A stretch of 13,996 nucleotides of DNA, taken from assembly GCA_902465325.1 (NCBI GenBank), contig CABQMV010000045.1, forward strand, positions 1-13,996, written 5' to 3'. Both the position numbers and the translations under genes were made by a program. The DNA is from an uncultured Oscillospiraceae bacterium (GTDB lineage Bacteria; Bacillota; Clostridia; UBA1212; SIG427). The notes beneath the pieces are model-generated. The model searched no databases. It was not told the DNA's origin and was given only the letters and a program-made list of their open reading frames with translations. Of the stretch, positions 1 through 7,014 are shown one piece after another (position 1 is the first letter of the stretch; every line of letters starts with the position of its first letter).

Positions 1-1943
1 CGGCAGTAATCGTAAGAAAGCTTTGCTACCGAATTCAGCTCCGCCAGCGCACCGGTCCGATCCCGGCCGTGCATTGGATTGGCGCCGGGCGCCAAGGGCT
101 CTCCGTGCTTTCTGCCATCCGGAGTATTTCCCGTCTTCTTTCCATACATCACATTAGAGGTAATTGTTAAAATAGACAGGGTATGCTGAGCCTCTCGATA
201 AAGGGGATATTGCTTTAACGCCTCATAAAACAGCTTTACCTGCTGACACGCAATAGAATCCACTTTCTCATCGTCGTTCCCAAAACAGGGAAACTCTCCC
301 GTCACTTGAAAATCAGTAACCAGACCCGTTTCCGGATCCCGGATACACCGCACTTTAGCAAATTTAATAGCAGAAAGAGAATCGGCCATACAGCTCATGC
401 CCGCAATGCCAAAAGCCATGAGGCGGTGCACCTGGCTGTCATGCAGCGCCATCTGACACTTCTCATAGGCATACTTATCATGCATATAGTGAATGATATT
501 CATGGCGTCTACATAGGTCTTGGCAAGCCAGGGGCGGTAAAAGTCCAGCCGCTCTCTCACCTTTTCATAGTCCAGATACTCCTCCTCCCATACAGGCAGC
601 TCAGGAGCTACCCGAATATTTTTCACTTCGTCCATACCTCCGTTGACAGCCAGCAAAAGCAGCTTCGCCAGATTAGCCCGGGCCCCAAAAAACTGCATAT
701 CCTTCCCCACCCGCATAGCGGAAACACAGCAGGCAATGGCATAGTCGTCGCCGTACACAGGCCGCATAATTTTATCGTTTTCATACTGTATGGCATCGGT
801 TTCACAGGAAACTCTGGCCACATACCGCTTCCAGTTTTCCGGCAGGTGCCTGGACCAGAGCACCGTTAAGTTCGGCTCCGGAGAGGGGGAAAGATTATAT
901 AGCGTATGGAGCATACGATAACTGTTCTTTGTAACCAGGGGTCTTCCGTCCTCGCCCATGCCGCCCAGGGACTCTGTAATCCACATAGGATCCCCTCCAA
1001 AGAGTTCATTGTATTCCGGCGTTCTCAGGTGTCTGGCAAGGCGAAGCTTCAGTACAAAATCATCCATAATTTCCTGTGCTCCCACCTCGTCCAACGTTCC
1101 CTCCGCCAGATCCCGCTCAAAATAAATGTCTAAAAAAGTAGAAACTCTTCCCAGACTCATGGCAGCGCCGTTTTGCTCTTTGATGGCCGCCAGATAAGCA
1201 AAATACAGCCACTGTACCGCCTCCCGGGCCGTCCCGGCCGGACAGGAAATATCATAGCCATAGGAAGCCGCCATTTCTTTCATGGCCTCCAGAGCGCCGA
1301 TCTGGTCGTCCAACTCCTCCGACAGCCGAATCGCCTCTGCAGACAGCGGCTGGGCCGCTAATTCCTTCTTGTCCTTTTTCTTCTGCTGAATCAGAAAATC
1401 CACACCGTACAGAGAAACCCTTCTGTAATCTCCTATAATTCTGCCCCGTCCGTAGGCATCCGGCAGGCCGGTTATCAAGCCTGCATGTCTCGCCGCTTTA
1501 ATGTCCTCCGTATACGCAGAGAACACTCCGTCATTATGGGTTTTATGATACTTAAATTCCTCTTCTATTTTATCGGAAACTGCACAGCCATAGGCCCGGC
1601 AGGCACTCCGGACCATGCGGATCCCTCCAAAGGGATTACAGGCCCGCTTTAGGGGCTCATCCGTCTGAAGTCCTACAATAATATCATTTTCTCTGTCCAA
1701 GTAACCCGGTCCAAAGGATGTGATGGTAATAACGTTTTCCGTATCAATCTTCAAAACACCCCCATTTTCGCTTTCTTTCCGGCACAAGGCTCTGTACTTT
1801 TCCAGAACCTTTTTGGTTCGTTCTGTGGGCGGTGCTAAAAAATGCTCGTCTCCTGTATAGGGCGTATAATTTTTTTGAATAAAGTCTCTTAAATCAATAT
1901 TCTTCTGCCATTTTCCCGGGGTAAAATTTCTCCATGCATCCAT
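1..1943 (-). CDS. pflB: Formate C-acetyltransferase (pyruvate formate-lyase), C-terminus outside window
   Basis: This cytosolic glycyl-radical enzyme converts pyruvate and CoA to acetyl-CoA and formate in anaerobic fermentation. I translated the minus strand codon by codon from the ATG at 1943-1941 and found 647 sense codons with no stop or frameshift up to the window edge. The family is about 750 residues long, so roughly 100 are missing, including the C-terminal glycyl-radical loop. The catalytic cysteine pair is at residues 405-406 (codons 731-726) in the context ACCVSAMRVGKDMQFFGARA, close to the E. coli Cys418/Cys419 motif. Other PflB blocks seen are YGYDIS, QNGAAMSLGR, ERDLAEGTLDE, LRTPEYNELF, PSPEPNLTVLW and, near the edge, SVAKLSYDY. 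The start is supported by an AGGAAAGGAG ribosome site about 9 nt upstream. A ZTP riboswitch and terminator precede the gene. The activase gene pflA is not in the window. Identification as true PflB rather than a diol-dehydratase-type paralogue is secure from these blocks. Confidence 0.97.
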   Translation of the reverse strand, partial: MDAWRNFTPGKWQKNIDLRDFIQKNYTPYTGDEHFLAPPTERTKKVLEKYRALCRKESENGGVLKIDTENVITITSFGPGYLDRENDIIVGLQTDEPLKRACNPFGGIRMVRSACRAYGCAVSDKIEEEFKYHKTHNDGVFSAYTEDIKAARHAGLITGLPDAYGRGRIIGDYRRVSLYGVDFLIQQKKKDKKELAAQPLSAEAIRLSEELDDQIGALEAMKEMAASYGYDISCPAGTAREAVQWLYFAYLAAIKEQNGAAMSLGRVSTFLDIYFERDLAEGTLDEVGAQEIMDDFVLKLRLARHLRTPEYNELFGGDPMWITESLGGMGEDGRPLVTKNSYRMLHTLYNLSPSPEPNLTVLWSRHLPENWKRYVARVSCETDAIQYENDKIMRPVYGDDYAIACCVSAMRVGKDMQFFGARANLAKLLLLAVNGGMDEVKNIRVAPELPVWEEEYLDYEKVRERLDFYRPWLAKTYVDAMNIIHYMHDKYAYEKCQMALHDSQVHRLMAFGIAGMSCMADSLSAIKFAKVRCIRDPETGLVTDFQVTGEFPCFGNDDEKVDSIACQQVKLFYEALKQYPLYREAQHTLSILTITSNVMYGKKTGNTPDGRKHGEPLAPGANPMHGRDRTGALAELNSVAKLSYDYC

Positions 1944-1984
1944 ACGCTGCTGCTCCTTTCCTCTATCAACACCCCGCACCGCCC

Positions 1985-2020
1985 ATATAAGAAAGGGCAG
2001 TGCTCCATTGAACACTGCCC
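1985..2020 (-). terminator. Intrinsic terminator (expression platform) of the pflB ZTP riboswitch
   Basis: Read on the minus strand, GGGCAGTG (2020-2013) pairs perfectly with CACTGCCC (2002-1995) across a 10-nt loop and is followed by the U-rich run TTTCTTATAT. The 5' arm of the stem is the conserved CUGGGCA strand of the riboswitch aptamer, so aptamer folding and terminator folding exclude each other. By inference, ligand binding prevents termination and turns pflB on. Confidence 0.88.
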
Positions 2021-2092
2021 AGACGGTCGGCTTCTGAAATACTTTTGCTTCACGATGGTTTCCCATCTTAATCCGTCAGTTACAAAAGCAAC
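2013..2092 (-). promoter_or_regulatory. ZTP/ZMP riboswitch (pfl RNA motif) upstream of pflB
   Basis: On the minus strand the leader reads GCTTTTGTAACTGACGG (from 2089), then GATGGGAAACCATC as a short hairpin, then GTGAAGCAAAAG, whose GCAAAAG closes on GCTTTTG of the first strand. After a linker, CCGACCGTCTGGGCAG follows at 2030-2015. The internal ACUGACGG, the G-rich hairpin and the terminal CCGUCUGGGCA element are the hallmarks of the pfl motif, which binds ZTP and ZMP, the alarmones of 10-formyl-THF shortage. The motif takes its name from its association with pfl genes. The conserved 3' strand is shared with the terminator stem. The assignment is from motif recognition and hand pairing, without a covariance-model score. 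Confidence 0.9.
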
Positions 2093-2095
2093 TTT

Positions 2096-2125
2096 ATAGT
2101 ATCACTCTGCCGTATATTTCGTCAA
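2096..2125 (-). promoter_or_regulatory. Promoter for pflB
   Basis: On the minus strand a -35 box TTGACG (2125-2120) and a -10 box TACTAT (2101-2096) are separated by 18 nt. The predicted start falls near 2089, which is the first base of the riboswitch P1 stem, so the transcript would begin directly with the aptamer. This agreement supports both calls. Confidence 0.7.
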
Positions 2126-2180
2126 TGGAATTTTTGAAAACTTTTTTTTGAAACAAGAAATCCCTTTCCGTTAATTTTTC

Positions 2181-2208
2181 TTGACATCTCCTTATTTTGT
2201 GCTAAAAT
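2181..2208 (+). promoter_or_regulatory. Promoter for the trp operon
   Basis: A perfect -35 box TTGACA (2181-2186) lies 16 nt before TAAAAT (2203-2208). Transcription would begin around 2215, just before stem I of the T-box leader. The divergent pflB promoter lies about 55 bp to the left, so the two units have separate promoters in a compact shared region. Confidence 0.75.
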
Positions 2209-2214
2209 ATCTTT

Positions 2215-2498
2215 GTAAACCGTTGATGCGGAGATAACGGTGGTGATGCTCTCACAGAGAGCCTGTGGCGCTGAGATACAGGCAGAAAACAAGCCATCAA
2301 ATGGACCGCGGAGGGCGTAGTCAAAGGCATTGGTTTCCCGCTGTCGAGTATCTGCGACGTGAGAGCATACGTCAGTTGCTGAGGGATATGATGGTATCCT
2401 TACAAGTGTACGGTATTGTACCGTAAATCAAGGTGGCACCGCGGATTGTACAGATTCGTCCTTGACAGAAAATAAAATTTCTGTCAGGACGTTTTTTT
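2215..2498 (+). promoter_or_regulatory. T-box leader with tRNA-Trp specifier, upstream of trpE
   Basis: The T-box sequence AAGGTGGCACCGCGG is at 2430-2444; its UGGC would pair with the tRNA acceptor end, and the C fits a G discriminator base, as in tRNA-Trp. Stem I can be drawn with GCGG (2228-2231) on CCGC (2306-2309) below and TGATG (2243-2247) on CATCA (2295-2299) above the specifier loop. That loop holds UGG at 2302-2304 followed by A, the codon for Trp. An AGAGAG bulge (2256-2261) and an apical stem GCCTGT/ACAGGC (2261-2266 with 2278-2283) follow the usual plan. A perfect stem III TACGGTA-TTG-TACCGTA lies at 2409-2425. The antiterminator AAGG/CCTT (2430 with 2460-2463) competes with the terminator downstream. 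Uncharged tRNA-Trp should give read-through into trpE. Confidence 0.95.
2457..2498 (+). terminator. T-box intrinsic terminator ahead of trpE
   Basis: CGTCC and GACAGAAA on the 5' side pair with TTTCTGTC and GGACG on the 3' side (outer arms 2457-2461 and 2487-2491), followed by seven T residues at 2492-2498. The CCTT at its foot is also needed for the antiterminator, which gives the mutually exclusive switch typical of transcriptional T-boxes. Confidence 0.93.
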
Positions 2499-2525
2499 AT
2501 GCCTGACAGAGGGAAGGAAGTTGCC

Positions 2526-3989
2526 ATGATAAAACCAAGTTTTGAAACGGTAAAAGCACTGGCGGAGGAGCGCAACTACAAAACTCTTCCAGTGAGCACA
2601 GAAATGCTGTCTGATATCAGGACCCCGATAGAGGTACTGAGGATCCTGAAAAAGGTTTCCAGTCACTGTTACATTCTGGAATCCGCAGCCGATGCTGAAA
2701 GATGGGGCCGTTATACCTTTTTAGGATATGACCCTAAACTGGAAATCACCTGCTGCAACGGTAAAATAAAAGTAGGTTCTCTGACGTTTGATGATCCTGA
2801 CCCGGATAAGTATATCCGACAGGTACTGCGGGAATATAAAAGCCCCCGCTTCGACGATCTGCCCTCCTTCACAGGAGGCCTCGTAGGATATTTCTCCTAT
2901 GACTATTTAAAATACGCCGAGCCCTCTTTACACCTGGATGCAAAGGACACAGAACAGTTCAAGGATGTAGACGTCATGCTCTTTGATAAGGTAATTGCGT
3001 TTGACAACCTGCGCCAGAAAATTATTTTAATTGTCAATATTTCTCTGGAAAATCCGGAAAGCGAATACATCCGGGCAAAGCAGGAGCTACAGAAAATGGC
3101 GGAGCTTATAAAAGGTATTTCACCGGAGGAAGAACCGGCAGGAATACTAAAATCGGAATTCACTCCCACATTTGATCAGCCGACATACTGCGAAATGGTG
3201 GAAAAGGCAAAAAACCATATTAAAGAAGGAGATATCTTTCAGATTGTTCTCTCCAACAGGCTGGAAGCAGATTTTGAGGGAAGCCTGATCAATACCTACC
3301 GTATTCTCAGGGCGGTAAATCCCTCCCCCTATCTGTTCTATTTCTCCAGCTCTGACATGGAGGTGGCAGGAGCCTCTCCCGAAACACTGGTAAAATTAGA
3401 GGACCGTACGCTCCATACCTTTCCACTGGCGGGAACCCGTCCCCGGGGGAAAAGTCCGGAAGAAGACAACCGTCTCGAACAGGAGCTGCTTTCTGATCCC
3501 AAGGAGCTGTCGGAACATAATATGCTGGTGGATCTGGGCAGAAACGATTTGGGTAAAGTAAGCTGCTTTGGCAGCATACAGGTAGAAAAATTTCACAGTA
3601 TAGAAAGATTTTCTCATGTTATGCATCTGGCGTCCACTGTCCGGGGACAGCTTTCTCCGGACAAAGATGCATTGGACGCTTTAAGCGCCGTGCTGCCAGC
3701 CGGCACCCTCTCCGGAGCGCCAAAGCTGAAAGCCTGCCAGCTTATCAATGATCTGGAAAAGAACAAACGGGGGATTTATGGCGGCGCCATCGGCTATCTG
3801 GATTTTACAGGAAACATGGATACCTGCATTGCGATACGAATTGCCTACAAAAAAAACGGCAAGGTCTATGTAAGAAGCGGCGCAGGAATTGTAGCAGACT
3901 CCGTCCCCGAAAAGGAGTATCAGGAGTGCCTTAATAAAGCGGCAGCAGTTATAAATGCCCTGAAGCGTTCAGAGGAGGCAGACAGATGA
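2526..3989 (+). CDS. trpE: Anthranilate synthase component I
   Basis: The enzyme makes anthranilate from chorismate using ammonia supplied by TrpG, the first committed step of tryptophan synthesis. I place the start at 2526 (487 aa), where AAGGAAG sits 5 nt upstream. An in-frame ATG at 2499 directly follows the terminator T-run and has no ribosome site. The N-terminal regulatory segment has ILESA at about residues 50-54, equivalent to the LLES tryptophan-binding motif, so feedback inhibition is expected. The C-terminal chorismate-binding domain shows PLAGTRPRG, LSEHNMLVDLGRNDLG, HVMHLAST, PAGTLSGAPK and the final YVRSGAGIVADSVPEKE block. The stop overlaps the trpG start by 4 bases. Para-aminobenzoate synthase PabB is the main alternative, but the T-box and the complete trp operon make TrpE the safe call. 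Confidence 0.97.
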   Translation: MIKPSFETVKALAEERNYKTLPVSTEMLSDIRTPIEVLRILKKVSSHCYILESAADAERWGRYTFLGYDPKLEITCCNGKIKVGSLTFDDPDPDKYIRQVLREYKSPRFDDLPSFTGGLVGYFSYDYLKYAEPSLHLDAKDTEQFKDVDVMLFDKVIAFDNLRQKIILIVNISLENPESEYIRAKQELQKMAELIKGISPEEEPAGILKSEFTPTFDQPTYCEMVEKAKNHIKEGDIFQIVLSNRLEADFEGSLINTYRILRAVNPSPYLFYFSSSDMEVAGASPETLVKLEDRTLHTFPLAGTRPRGKSPEEDNRLEQELLSDPKELSEHNMLVDLGRNDLGKVSCFGSIQVEKFHSIERFSHVMHLASTVRGQLSPDKDALDALSAVLPAGTLSGAPKLKACQLINDLEKNKRGIYGGAIGYLDFTGNMDTCIAIRIAYKKNGKVYVRSGAGIVADSVPEKEYQECLNKAAAVINALKRSEEADR

Positions 3990-4585
3990 TTTTACTGATT
4001 GATAATTATGATAGTTTTTCCTATAACCTTTACCAGCTTCTAGGAACACTGCAGCCGGATATAAAGGTGATCCGCAACGATGAAATGACTGTAGAACAGA
4101 TACGCCGTCTGAAGCCCTCGGCCATTATTCTCTCCCCTGGACCAGGCAGGCCGTCTGAAGCCGGCATCTGTATTGACACGGTGAAGGAGCTGGGCGCCTC
4201 CGTTCCCATACTGGGTGTTTGCCTTGGGCATCAAGCTATCTGTCAGGCCTACGGCGCTGTCATATCCTATGCCAAGGAGCTGATGCACGGGAAGCAGTCT
4301 CTTGTCCGGCTGGACCCGGCCCGTCCGCTTTTTTACAATTGCGGGGATACTGCGGAGGTCGCCCGGTATCACTCACTGTCAGCAGTCAGGGAAACGCTGC
4401 CCTCTGTCCTGCAGATTTCTGCGGAAACAGAGGACGGAGAAATCATGGCAGTTTCGCACAAAAAACACCCAGTCTACGGACTTCAGTTCCATCCGGAATC
4501 TATACTGACGCCCAAAGGCCCTTTCATGATAAAAAATTTTTTGTGTAATATATCAAAAATTCAGAAAGGAGACAGCAGCATATGA
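3986..4585 (+). CDS. trpG: Anthranilate synthase component II (glutamine amidotransferase)
   Basis: This 199-aa class I amidotransferase hydrolyses glutamine and passes ammonia to TrpE. The catalytic triad is visible: the nucleophile Cys79 in GVCLGHQA, and His169 and Glu171 in FHPES. The oxyanion-site motif LSPGPGRP is at about 49-56, and HGKQS near 101-105 is the usual anthranilate/PABA synthase signature. The gene is unfused and of normal length. It overlaps trpE by 4 bases (ATGA) and trpD by 4 bases, so translation is probably coupled. The same family also serves folate synthesis (PabA), and in some Firmicutes one protein does both; nothing here tells whether this one is shared. Confidence 0.96.
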   Translation: MILLIDNYDSFSYNLYQLLGTLQPDIKVIRNDEMTVEQIRRLKPSAIILSPGPGRPSEAGICIDTVKELGASVPILGVCLGHQAICQAYGAVISYAKELMHGKQSLVRLDPARPLFYNCGDTAEVARYHSLSAVRETLPSVLQISAETEDGEIMAVSHKKHPVYGLQFHPESILTPKGPFMIKNFLCNISKIQKGDSSI

Positions 4586-5598
4586 TTGCAGAGGCAATAA
4601 AAAAAATTGTTGATAAACAGGATCTTACCTATGACGAAGCATATCAGGTTATGAATGAAATTATGGACGGCTCTACCACCCCCATACAAAACGCCGCTTT
4701 TCTGGCGGCTCTCTCTACAAAAAGCACCCGGACCGAAACCATCGATGAAATCTCCGGCTGTGCCGCCGCCATGCGGGAACATGCCATGAAAGTAGAGCAC
4801 AATATGGAAGTAATGGAAATTGTGGGGACCGGAGGAGACGGCGCCCACAGCTTTAACATCTCTACAGTATCTGCTCTGGTCATTGCTTCAGCCGGTATCA
4901 AGGTTGCAAAACACGGCAATCGGGCCGCTTCTTCACAGTGCGGAGCTGCCGATTGCCTGGAGGCATTGGGAATTAATATTCAAATTTCTCCAGATAAATG
5001 TGTCACCCTTTTAAAGGAGGTAGGAATCTGCTTTTTCTTTGCCCAAATGTACCATAGTTCTATGAAATATGTAGGTACCATTCGAAAGGAGCTGGGAATC
5101 CGTACAGTATTTAATATACTAGGTCCCCTCACAAACCCGGCCCACCCATCTCTGCAGCTGCTGGGGGTATATGATCCCATACTGGTAGAGCCTCTGGCCA
5201 GAGTGCTGACCAGTCTAGGGGTTCGCAGAGGAATGGTTGTCTACGGTCAGGACCACCTAGATGAAATTTCATTGAGCGCACCTACCTCTGTATGTGAATT
5301 TTCTGCAGGCAGCTATACCACCTATACTCTGCAGCCGGAAACCCTGGGACTAAAACGCTGTAAAAAGGAACAGCTGGCGGGGGGCACTCCTCAGGAAAAT
5401 GCCCAAATTACGCTGTCGATTTTACAGGGCGAAAAGGGGCCCCGGCGAGATGCCGTTCTGATGAACGCAGGAGCGGGCCTCTATATCGCAGGAAAAAGCG
5501 CCTCTCTGTCTCAGGGAATTTGTCTGGCAGCCGAACTCATTGACACCGGAAAGGCAATGAATACGTTAGAAGCCTTTCGGACGGCCTCTAACCAGTAG
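4582..5598 (+). CDS. trpD: Anthranilate phosphoribosyltransferase
   Basis: This 338-aa enzyme joins anthranilate to PRPP, giving phosphoribosyl-anthranilate. The PRPP-binding loop GTGGDGAHSFN is at 82-92 and KHGNRAASS at 110-118, both in the expected spacing, and the acidic DE of GQDHLDEIS further on is the likely magnesium site. Length and domain order are those of a stand-alone TrpD. The start is supported by AGAAAGGAG upstream and by the ATGA overlap with trpG. Confidence 0.97.
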   Translation: MIAEAIKKIVDKQDLTYDEAYQVMNEIMDGSTTPIQNAAFLAALSTKSTRTETIDEISGCAAAMREHAMKVEHNMEVMEIVGTGGDGAHSFNISTVSALVIASAGIKVAKHGNRAASSQCGAADCLEALGINIQISPDKCVTLLKEVGICFFFAQMYHSSMKYVGTIRKELGIRTVFNILGPLTNPAHPSLQLLGVYDPILVEPLARVLTSLGVRRGMVVYGQDHLDEISLSAPTSVCEFSAGSYTTYTLQPETLGLKRCKKEQLAGGTPQENAQITLSILQGEKGPRRDAVLMNAGAGLYIAGKSASLSQGICLAAELIDTGKAMNTLEAFRTASNQ

Positions 5599-5614
5599 CA
5601 AAAGGAAGAATACG

Positions 5615-6406
5615 ATGGAGAATATATTAGAAAACATTGCCGGATACACACGCAAACGTGTGGCAGAAGCAGAAAAAAAACAGCCTCGGGAAAAATTAAG
5701 AGCCCTTGCGCTTTCTCAGAACTGTCATACCGGTTTTCCCTTTGAAAAAGCTCTGGCGGGAGAGGAAATGGCCTTTATCTGCGAATGTAAACAAGCCTCT
5801 CCCTCCAAAGGACTTCTTGTCCGGGATTTTCCCTACCTGTCTATTGCCAAGGAGTATGAGGCCGCAGGCGCCTCCTGTATTTCTGTTTTGACAGAACCTC
5901 ACTGGTTTTTAGGAAGTCCAGAACATCTTGCTCAAATAGCAGACACTGTATCCATTCCCTGTCTTCGAAAAGATTTTACTGTCGATGACTACATGATATA
6001 CGAAGCCAAAATACTGGGAGCCTCCGCCGTACTGCTTATCTGCTCGCTACTGGATACAGACACCCTGAGGCAATATTTGGCACTATGTGACAGGCTGGGG
6101 CTCTCTGCACTGGTAGAAGCTCACGATGAAAAGGAAATTCAGTCAGCGGTAGCTGCCGGAGCAAGAATCATTGGTGTCAATAACAGAAATCTAAAGGATT
6201 TTACGGTAAACCTGGAGAATAGCAAGCGTTTGCGGAAACTGGTTCCTGACACAGTCCTTTTTGTAGCTGAGAGCGGGATCCAGAATGCCCAGGACATACA
6301 GGAGCTGCAAAAAGCCCGGGTAGACGCTGTATTGATAGGGGAAACTCTGATGCGGGCCACAGACAAAAAGCAGCGCCTAGCCCAGCTGCGGGGGAAATCA
6401 AAATGA
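5615..6406 (+). CDS. trpC: Indole-3-glycerol phosphate synthase
   Basis: This 263-aa (beta/alpha)8 enzyme closes the indole ring from carboxyphenylamino-deoxyribulose phosphate. Seen motifs are FICECKQASPSKG (catalytic lysine region), ISVLTE, LRKDFTVDDYMIYEA, ALVEAHDE, IIGVNNRNLKDF and VAESGI, all in the usual order. In the first block ECK stands where many homologues have E-hydrophobic-K, an ordinary variation. It begins 16 bases after trpD with AAGGAAG as ribosome site, the only non-touching junction in the operon. It is a separate protein, unlike the TrpC-TrpF fusion of enteric bacteria. Confidence 0.97.
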   Translation: MENILENIAGYTRKRVAEAEKKQPREKLRALALSQNCHTGFPFEKALAGEEMAFICECKQASPSKGLLVRDFPYLSIAKEYEAAGASCISVLTEPHWFLGSPEHLAQIADTVSIPCLRKDFTVDDYMIYEAKILGASAVLLICSLLDTDTLRQYLALCDRLGLSALVEAHDEKEIQSAVAAGARIIGVNNRNLKDFTVNLENSKRLRKLVPDTVLFVAESGIQNAQDIQELQKARVDAVLIGETLMRATDKKQRLAQLRGKSK

Positions 6407-7014
6407 CCAAGGTAAAAATATGCGGAGTCACCTGCTTAGAGGATATTCAATATGTGAACCACAGTCTGCCAGACTATATTGGCCTTCTTTTCGTGGCGGG
6501 CCGCAGACGCAGTGTTTCTCCGGAGCAGGCTGCCCTGCTTGTAAAAAAACTAGACCGCAGAATTTGTCCCGTGGGAGTATTCCAAAATCAGTCATTCTCG
6601 TTTATTCAGACACTGACAAGAGCCGGAACGGTAAAGGCAATACAACTTCACGGACAGGAAAGTGAAAAATTGATCAGTCAGCTTCAGCAGAAAACGGGCC
6701 TGCCTGTTATTAAGGCCTTTTCCGTTCGGAGCCCTCAGGATATTCAGGCCGCTCGCCGCTCAACAGCAGACGCAGTTCTGCTGGACGGCAGCAAAGCAGG
6801 CAGCGGTCAGACGTTTGACTGGTCCCTGCTGAAAGACATGGACCGACCCTTTTTTCTGGCAGGAGGGCTGACACCAGAAAGGGTTCCCGCCGCTCTGGCC
6901 TGGAAGCCCTTTGCGCTGGACGTAAGCTCCGGGGTTGAAACAAACGGCAAAAAAGATGCCGGTAAAATACAAACATTTATCAATATAACAAGGCAGGTGC
7001 ATAAATATGAGTAA
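6403..7014 (+). CDS. trpF: Phosphoribosylanthranilate isomerase
   Basis: This 203-aa single-domain (beta/alpha)8 enzyme performs the Amadori rearrangement between the TrpD and TrpC steps. The N-terminal KICG with the general-base cysteine at residue 7 is present, followed by GVFQNQ, IQLHGQE, VLLDG with the catalytic aspartate, FFLAGGLTPE and ALDVSSGVE, the phosphate-binding end. It starts inside the trpC stop (ATGA) and runs 8 bases into trpB. Length is normal for the family. Confidence 0.96.
   Translation: MTKVKICGVTCLEDIQYVNHSLPDYIGLLFVAGRRRSVSPEQAALLVKKLDRRICPVGVFQNQSFSFIQTLTRAGTVKAIQLHGQESEKLISQLQQKTGLPVIKAFSVRSPQDIQAARRSTADAVLLDGSKAGSGQTFDWSLLKDMDRPFFLAGGLTPERVPAALAWKPFALDVSSGVETNGKKDAGKIQTFINITRQVHKYE

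Noticed and set aside
306..869. Open frame of 187 codons on the plus strand opposite pflB, and further plus-strand frames at 906-1133 and 1173-1361
   Set aside because: They lie wholly antisense to a well-conserved pflB coding frame, show no recognisable family, and have low-complexity shadow-type composition.
2499..2525. Upstream ATG at 2499 as the trpE start
   Set aside because: It follows the terminator T-run directly and has no ribosome site; ATG 2526 has AAGGAAG at proper distance and fits the family N-terminus.
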